Shown: positions 58,672-64,000 of the stretch, piece after piece
How the letters are laid out: every line of letters starts with the position of its first letter
Position numbering within the stretch: the first letter of the stretch is position 1
From: Isoetes taiwanensis
Lineage: Eukaryota > Streptophyta > Lycopodiopsida > Isoetales > Isoetaceae
DNA length: 64,000 nucleotides
Assembly: GCA_021234155.1 (NCBI GenBank)
Contig: JAJEKV010000004.1
Coordinates: 28,359,698-28,423,697, forward strand
Reading direction: 5' to 3'
The notes under the pieces: generated by a model
Told to the model about the DNA's origin: nothing
Databases searched by the model: none
Seen by the model: only the letters and a program-made list of their open reading frames with translations
Made by a program: the position numbers and the translations under genes

Positions 58672-59650
58672 GTTTGGTACTTATGCTTTTGTCATAAAAC
58701 AAATGTAGCCAATGAAAATCTATGTTCAAATAAGAACCATGTCTAAATAAAAGAAAAGGGAAATGCAAACAAAGTTTACTTTTACAAGTTATCTTAGCAA
58801 ATAGTCTTCTAACGCCTGTGAGCCAAAGTTCTCCAAGTTAAGATATACTGTTGATACCTTTAAGCCATTGCAAGCAAATTGCCAACCACCTATATTATTC
58901 AGAAGCAAAATACACACTGATCTTTGGTCCTTTTGGCACCTCTACTGATTTAGAGACCATTTTTATGTACACAAATAACGACAAATATGTAGCCAATGTG
59001 AAACAATGCACAGACATCAAATATCAATTGGTAATAGGACAAGGACTTATAAAATAGATTATTATGTTTTAACAGCCAATGTATAATGTACACATATATC
59101 TTTAAAGCTTTTAAGCAATCATGAGCATATAGCAGTAAATGAGAAAAACAGAGAATCATAACTTTGCTATAATAAATATAAACATTGAAACTGCAAGGAG
59201 TCTAATATTTAAGCACAAAAGCCATGTCTAGAACTTGCTCAATAAAGCAGAATCGAGCATAAATTTAACCAGTGCCATGCTTAAACTAAAGTTCACATAG
59301 AAAAGAGTGCTTGAAGTTGATCAAATAATCAAACCATCAAGGCAGAAGTTTAAAGATTGCTTCCATGAAACAATGGAAGACAATCAAGCCCAAAAATGTC
59401 GCTGGTACATGACAGACCAGTTTTATCATGCATATGACAACTACAGATATACTAGACTTTTGTTAAAGGCATGTAATAAATACAACCTGATCGACAAAGT
59501 GGTTAAACTGAATTTGTTCACAACTTCAGCACATAGCACTTAGCTTCAGCTTCAGTCCATGTAGCAACAAATGTCATATCTTGTTTTTTTTCCTCCACTT
59601 TCAAGTAGACCCTACATACACGAGCAAAGAAATGACAAAAGTGGAAGAGG
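58672..59650. other. No gene recognised
   Basis: AT-rich DNA. A 78-codon plus-strand frame at 59,307-59,543 has no recognisable features. Confidence 0.4.
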
Positions 59651-59655
59651 TTCGG

Positions 59656-59775
59656 TACCTGCAGCCAATCGTCAAAACATTAGCATATAAAATGGCAATG
59701 ATTGAAGGGCCAAAAGGTATAATGGAGCCTCTCGGTGTATAACCATTCAGCTTTTGTAACCCTTTGCCCGATAAA
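59656..59775 (-). pseudogene. Exon-like segment with a decayed duplicate at 61.95 kb
   Basis: The minus strand reads GKGLQKLNGYTPRGSIIPFG and PSIIAILYANVLTIGC up to a CTGCAG|GTACC donor-like border. The corresponding stretch at 61,953-62,080 is clearly related (same acctgcagccaa border, tagcat.aaaatgg, agggccaaaa) but full of stops. It might be a membrane-protein exon. Family not recognised. Confidence 0.3.
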
Positions 59776-60300
59776 CAAGAAAAACATAGAGAATGGAAGG
59801 AACAATATATGTAATTTCATTTTACGTCTGATGGAGTTTTGAAGAGTAAAGAGCAACGCAATGCATTAACATGTATCACCAGTGTTAGTTTCACCAACTA
59901 TATGTCGATTAATAAACTGCCAATGATACTCAGCTATAGTGTAATAGTAAAAGAATAAGCATTCCCTAAGCAGGCCTATTATCATAAGTATAGGAAGACG
60001 TTTGCAAAGGTTTTCCCAAACATCCGTTATGTGAAAGATGGAAAAGTCTCCCTTCATACGTTTCAACCAGGGCTTTTAGCTTTGAAATATGCAAAATATG
60101 ATATTACCCTCTTTCTATGTGGTGTTACGAAAAGACATAGCAGAGTTTTTTCGAAATATATGCCTTGTAAGAGAATAACGAGCAACAATACCTTCTTATC
60201 AAGGTTTTAAATTTTACATTCTGCTAATTGTGTAATAACCCTCTTTCAATGGAAATAAAAAACCTAGATACTTGATTGTCTTCTTGATCGAGTTGATAAG
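59776..60300. other. No gene recognised
   Basis: AT-rich DNA with no supported feature. Confidence 0.4.
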
Positions 60301-60510
60301 ATCTTCTTGTTGTGTCGCAGGGACTCTGCGATCATTAACAGCATTTGTATTGTATTGTGCAGGCCTGGCTTAACTACCAGCATTGCCCTTCTTGCTTGTA
60401 TTCATGTTGTGTCCATCAATAGCATTTTGCTTTTGGCCACTGCCATTTTTGCATCCTCTATTTCAGAATCTAAACCTCTCATATCGGAGATGCCAGTGAC
60501 GGAATAAATG
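60300..60510. other. Unrecognised open stretch on both strands
   Basis: The plus strand has a 66-codon frame that crosses a TATTGTGCAG acceptor-like site. The minus strand has TGISDMRGLDSEIEDAKMAV followed by AKSKMLLMDTT and a stop. The latter looks more like a real peptide but was not identified. Confidence 0.25.
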
Positions 60511-61163
60511 AGGTCAATAAATTCTATGGCAAATCGACAGAAGGAAAATCAAAGCTATGAATAACAAATGGAGCGCCACCTCTTTCTCCAACAATGATAT
60601 ACACTAAACGCTAGGGTTTTCCTTTTGGCCAACAAGGCAGCAAACCCTAAGTGCTGCCTCTTGTTACTTGCACATCAAGAGTGTCCATGTGGAGTAAAAC
60701 GTCACCTTTGTGCTCTTTGAGCAAACCGCTTTAGGCTATTCATCCATGCACTTTAGAATACTCCAATGCATGCAAAGTAATGTACTTTATAGTGAAATGG
60801 CAAATGCCATGCATCATTTTCTTCGCACCTTTTAAAATACCTCATTACCACAAATGATCTATAAGTAAATATTTCTCTTTGGCATAAAAATTGTAGGCCT
60901 AGTACAAATGCACCTACAAGGTCGGCAAGATGTCATATTATGGAGCATCGGTTTGCAAAATCTCATGTTGTGGAATAAACTGTGAATGTCTATGTTGAAG
61001 GTCTATAATGGCACTCATGGTGCAAATTCAGAGAGGTTTAGTGAAGCTGTATGCAATTTTCTTTATCATAAGCTTGACAGCTGGGTCAAAAGAAAATCTT
61101 ATAGTGGATATTACATATATTTAGCGGCAACTTATGGTAGATACAAAAGTCTACTAAAAACCC
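60511..61163. other. No gene recognised
   Basis: No supported feature. A 70-codon plus frame (60,986-61,198) runs into the 75-bp repeat and is probably chance. Confidence 0.4.
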
Positions 61164-61313
61164 AGATTTTGCATAGATTATACATGCACGTGCACTAAAT
61201 CTACTATAGCAAGTGGCTGGACACAGTGTGAATATATGAGATTTTGCATAGATTATGCATGCAAGTGCTCTAAATCTACTCTAGCAAGTGGCTGGGTACA
61301 GTGTGAATATATG
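61164..61313. repeat. 75-bp tandem duplication
   Basis: agattttgcatagattatac begins at 61,164 and its close copy at 61,239; both continue through ctaaatctact.tagcaag and cagtgtgaatatatg. A few substitutions separate the two. Confidence 0.9.
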
Positions 61314-61952
61314 GTTTAAATTAACATCAATTGTGCTGCAGACCTTATGACAGCGGTCGCATCATGACCTAGTCGTCATATTTCCTATTATTTTCCATAG
61401 TAATATTTACCGAATTATTATTAAAAAAAAGGGGGGGGGCCTTAACTAGCAAACGCTAGAACAACATCTGCCTACTGCCTAAGTCAATCCCTTGGCAGTA
61501 TTAACATCCTATATATCTAAAGTAAACAAGTCAGTCTAGAATAGTACCTCTTTTCCGAAGCTTAAGTAATTTAACATGAAGACCATTATTTATTCATCAA
61601 AGTCATAAGAAATAAGAACTTGATTTCTTTGCGATTACATAGACCATGAACTCTATGTACTATTATTTGAAAATTATATCCAAAACATGGCATTAGCTTA
61701 TACAATTGTTAAGCTATCCAACTTTAGATACGACTTATCCCAAAGGAACATACCATGTATCAGTTATCCAAAATAATTGTGTAACTAAATCACTCTGATT
61801 ATACAGACCAACATTATTGTAGCCCATATTTCAATAAATAAATAAATCTGAACTCCAAGTAGCATTACTCCATGTTCTTTTTTGAATATTCCACATCCTT
61901 CAAGCTAAAGCCAACTCTAACAACAAAGTAAATACAATTGGAGGAGAGAACT
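61314..61952. other. No gene recognised; A8G9 homopolymer junction
   Basis: At about 61,423-61,439 a run of A is followed directly by a run of nine G, which is unusual here and a likely spot for sequence error. No gene seen. Confidence 0.5.
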
Positions 61953-62080
61953 CGTACCTGCAGCCAACCAATACACAATTAGCATGAAAATGGTAAATGT
62001 GCAAGGGCCAAAATGTACATTGGGTCTCTCAGTTTATCATTGATCACCAATTGTATCCTTTTGTCCTCGGTAAGCCTTCT
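61953..62080 (-). pseudogene. Decayed duplicate of the 59.66 kb segment
   Basis: Related to 59,656-59,775 by the acctgcagccaa border and the following 100 bp. Stops in all frames. Confidence 0.45.
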
Positions 62081-62147
62081 GAAAAGAGATAAGGAATGGA
62101 TTGAAATTTGAACTAGACAGATTACTGAAGAGGGATCTGATGGCGGA

Positions 62148-62172
62148 GGCGGGAGCGGGAGCGGGAGCGGGA
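62148..62172. repeat. GGGAGC hexamer repeat
   Basis: About four GGGAGC copies just upstream of LINE copy 3. They lie inside a possible Ala/Gly-rich start (ATGGCGGAGGCGGGAGCG at 62,140), which could be the LINE 5' UTR or the first codons of a host gene. Confidence 0.7.
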
Positions 62173-62198
62173 GAACTCTACTGCTCTTACCCTAAGTC

Positions 62199-62450
62199 AT
62201 GGGGTTCTTCACGATCTTGATCCAAGGTGAGAGACTCACCTGTGGGTGGCTTGAGGGAGAGAGTGCAAGATTGTGGGAAAGTCTGGTTTACCATAGATTC
62301 TTTCCAGAAGAACTATTTACGACCATTTTCTCAACGATCCCACAATCGGAAGTAGAACTTCTCGAATCTTGGCTAGGTGAGTTTGTGGGTGGCGAGAACG
62401 ATCTTTGCGGGTATCTTCCATACGCCTTTGTTCGTGGGTTGGCAAGATAG
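62199..62450 (+). CDS. LINE ORF0, intact in copy 3
   Basis: 83 codons from ATG at 62,199 to TAG. Contains FTILIQGERLTCGWLEG, LWESLVYHRFFPEELF and LLESWLGEFVGGEN, with the same order and spacing as the broken frame at 44,907-45,159. A TAA lies just upstream in frame, so the ATG is the likely start. The peptide has aromatic and Leu-rich segments and no recognised domain. It is separated from ORF1 by about 150 bp. It may be an independent small protein of the element or the N-terminus of ORF1 that has drifted out of frame in both copies. Confidence 0.6.
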   Translation: MGFFTILIQGERLTCGWLEGESARLWESLVYHRFFPEELFTTIFSTIPQSEVELLESWLGEFVGGENDLCGYLPYAFVRGLAR

Positions 62451-62597
62451 GGTTGTAGTGAAAGTTTCTGATTGAAGGTGTTGGTTGGAAGATTGTAGGT
62501 TGGTGAGTAGGCACGTTGTTAGGGTAGTGCAGAATCGAAAAAATATAATAAAAAAAGGGGGTCAAAAAAATCAGTGTAGGGGAGACAGGGTAAAGGG

Positions 62598-63887
62598 ATG
62601 TCTGGGGAAATACAGCAGTCAGGTCAGATGGGACAGCCATTGGAAGGTGTGCAGGCAGAGCCAGTATTGGGGGGAAAAGAAAAGGAAGTTAAAGGGTCAG
62701 GGAATGATGTGAATGGGAATAATGCCAAATTCGAAGAATTACAGGATTTGGCCCGTACTCTGAGCGAAAAGGTTGCTGCTCATTTGGCTGCGGTGGAGAA
62801 GGGAGAGAAGGTGAAAGACTTCGTTGCCTTTGGAGACTTCCTCACCTCCTTATCAGATATGGTGAACACGAGGCGTTCCTCTGGAGTTGGTACCTTTGCA
62901 AATGGAAGGAGGCCGTCCAATCAAATTCGGGTATGCCAACCGGATCCGGGAGGGACGGGGAAGGAGCTCTTAACTGAAAAGTTCCAGCTTTCTTTGGTAA
63001 GCCTCTCGAAATCTTTGCAGTAGAAAGTAAGCTTAAGTTTCTTAAATCCCGCGGGCTCATTGGATGTGTCAGAGCATGAGGGGGTTCTGAGTATATAAAG
63101 GGGAACTTGAAAAAAATGGAGCATGGGGTAGTAGTTAATAGTATTTCTTGGATAGAATTCCCATTCTTCATGGTTGAATGTGGAAATGGCCAGCACCCGA
63201 GCTTCCTACTTAAACAAGGCACCATCACCAAAGCCAACACTCAATTCTTTTTCCAAAAGTGGTACCCTTCTTTCGATCCCGGAACTTTTTCGAGCTATAC
63301 CATCCGGCTTGGACCTCTCTACATGGTCTCAATCCTATGTATTGGAATGAGCAATCTCACGATTACTCTCTTCCAAACATTTGGAAATGTGATTAGTTGG
63401 GAAGTTTCACAGGATAAAGCCCCCAGAGTTTGGGCACAGATAGATCTGCTTAAACCAATTCCGGGAGAGATCAAGTTTGTGGATTACTTTGGCAATCCCA
63501 AGACTTTGAAACTTGCATGTGGGACTTCCCCAACCATGCCAAACATGTGGTATTAGGCTGCATGGAGGGAAAGTTTGCAAGGGTGAGGGTAGAATTAAAG
63601 AAATCCCGTACAAACAGGATTCAGGGAATCTACAGGTTACTGGAAAACAGGATGAAGGAGTTTGGATCACTCCAAACAAGGGAAAGCAGGAAAGACAAAG
63701 GCAGAATAAAAATGGTAGTGAGAAAAGAAAAAGAAGAAGACAGAAACTCAGAGAAGAGAAGGAAAAAGAAAAAATGAAGATGGATCTTGGGAGGACTCTT
63801 GAGAGAAAAACAAGGACAGAATGGAAGAAAAAAGTGCAATTTACGGAAGACTCACCAAAGTCAAAGTCCTCTACAACCCGATCCTAA
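62598..63887 (+). pseudogene. LINE ORF1 of copy 3, frameshifted, CCHC zinc knuckle
   Basis: First frame (ATG 62,598 to 63,023): hydrophilic start MSGEIQQSGQMGQPLEG, then FEELQDLARTLSEKVAAHL and FVAFGDFLTSLSDM, matching copy 2. After a stop, 63,107-63,556 gives WIEFPFFMVECGNGQHPSFL, LKQGTITKANTQFFFQKW and WAQIDLLKPIPGEIKFVDYF. A frameshift near 63,510 moves into the third frame, which has a perfect CCHC knuckle CQTCGIRLHGGKVC (CX2CX4HX4C), then a very Lys/Arg/Glu-rich tail to 63,887. The roles are RNA binding and particle formation by analogy with LINE ORF1 proteins. Confidence 0.8.
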
Positions 63888-64000
63888 GGGGAAAAGTGTC
63901 TCGATGGATGTGGACCCCATGATACCTCCTCGAGGTACCTAGATCCATGACCTTAACCATAAGGGAGCCAAATCCCCAGAAAAGATTTATTCTTCCTCCT

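Larger units (their letters stand above)
62199..64000 (+). mobile_element. LINE copy 3, 5' part (runs off the window)
   Basis: Protein-level match, in order, to copy 2 from ORF0 through the ORF1 zinc knuckle and the Lys-rich ORF1 tail. The 5' boundary is uncertain: it may begin near 62,199 or include the GGGAGC-repeated stretch at 62,150-62,170. The 3' end is outside the window. It is less decayed than copy 2 but has at least two breaks in ORF1. Confidence 0.85.

Noticed and set aside
62140-62220. Ala/Gly-rich start (ATGGCGGAGGCGGGAGCG) as a host gene first exon
   Set aside because: The frame ends within about 25 codons and overlaps the LINE ORF0 start; a LINE 5' UTR is at least as likely.
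63630-63839. Minus-strand Phe/Ser/Leu-rich ORF
   Set aside because: Reverse complement of the Lys/Arg/Glu-rich ORF1 tail of LINE copy 3.

Overview
The window is nuclear DNA from a eukaryote, most likely a land plant. It has a Ty1/copia element with a methionine-tRNA type primer site, several plant L1-type LINEs with reverse-transcriptase zinc-binding C-termini, Tourist-like MITE candidates, exon-like islands with GT-AG borders, and a large satellite array. No bacterial or organellar features were seen. The species cannot be fixed from the sequence. One LINE remnant with a C..C/VEDEHHF signature hints at a non-seed plant, but only weakly.

Layout. 1-26,787: head-to-tail satellite, 24 complete units and one partial unit of about 1.0-1.15 kb, cut off by the left window edge. 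26,788-30,434: mosaic of short repeats, namely a 20-bp palindromic repeat, two clusters rich in GCGACG/CGTCGC about 1.7 kb apart, a pyrimidine tract, three 108-bp repeats with a pol III B-box-like motif, a decayed LINE C-terminus, and a 57-bp tandem repeat. 30,435-31,922: unrecognised DNA with two exon-like minus-strand ORFs. 31,928-37,448: a complete copia retrotransposon on the minus strand, with near-identical LTRs, target duplication, primer site, polypurine tract and a gag-pol frame broken by one stop codon. 38,011-39,929: a 5'-truncated LINE with A-tail and target duplication. 39,941-44,679: AT-rich DNA with possible minus-strand exons. 44,696-52,100: a full-length but decayed LINE of the same family, followed by a (CA)42 microsatellite lying between its A-tail and its 16-bp target duplication. 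52,195-62,100: old LINE scraps, two TIR elements with TAA duplications (815 bp and 309 bp), small local duplications and one plausible minus-strand host gene (56,230-56,703). 62,199-64,000: the 5' part of a third copy of the same LINE family, running off the right edge.

The most informative result comes from comparing the three related LINE copies. They share not only ORF1 (with a zinc knuckle) and ORF2, but also a short upstream reading frame (here called ORF0) and a further reading frame downstream of ORF2 (here called ORF3). Both are similar at the protein level between copies that have diverged at the DNA level. The satellite is the other main point. Its unit-to-unit differences cluster at CHG/CG motifs (for example CCAGG alternating with CCGTG), while AT-rich parts of the unit are nearly invariant. 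This looks more like methylation-linked base-calling error, or an unusual mutational process, than ordinary divergence.

Almost nothing here looks like an intact protein-coding gene. Most open frames in the first 27 kb are accidental frames in the satellite.
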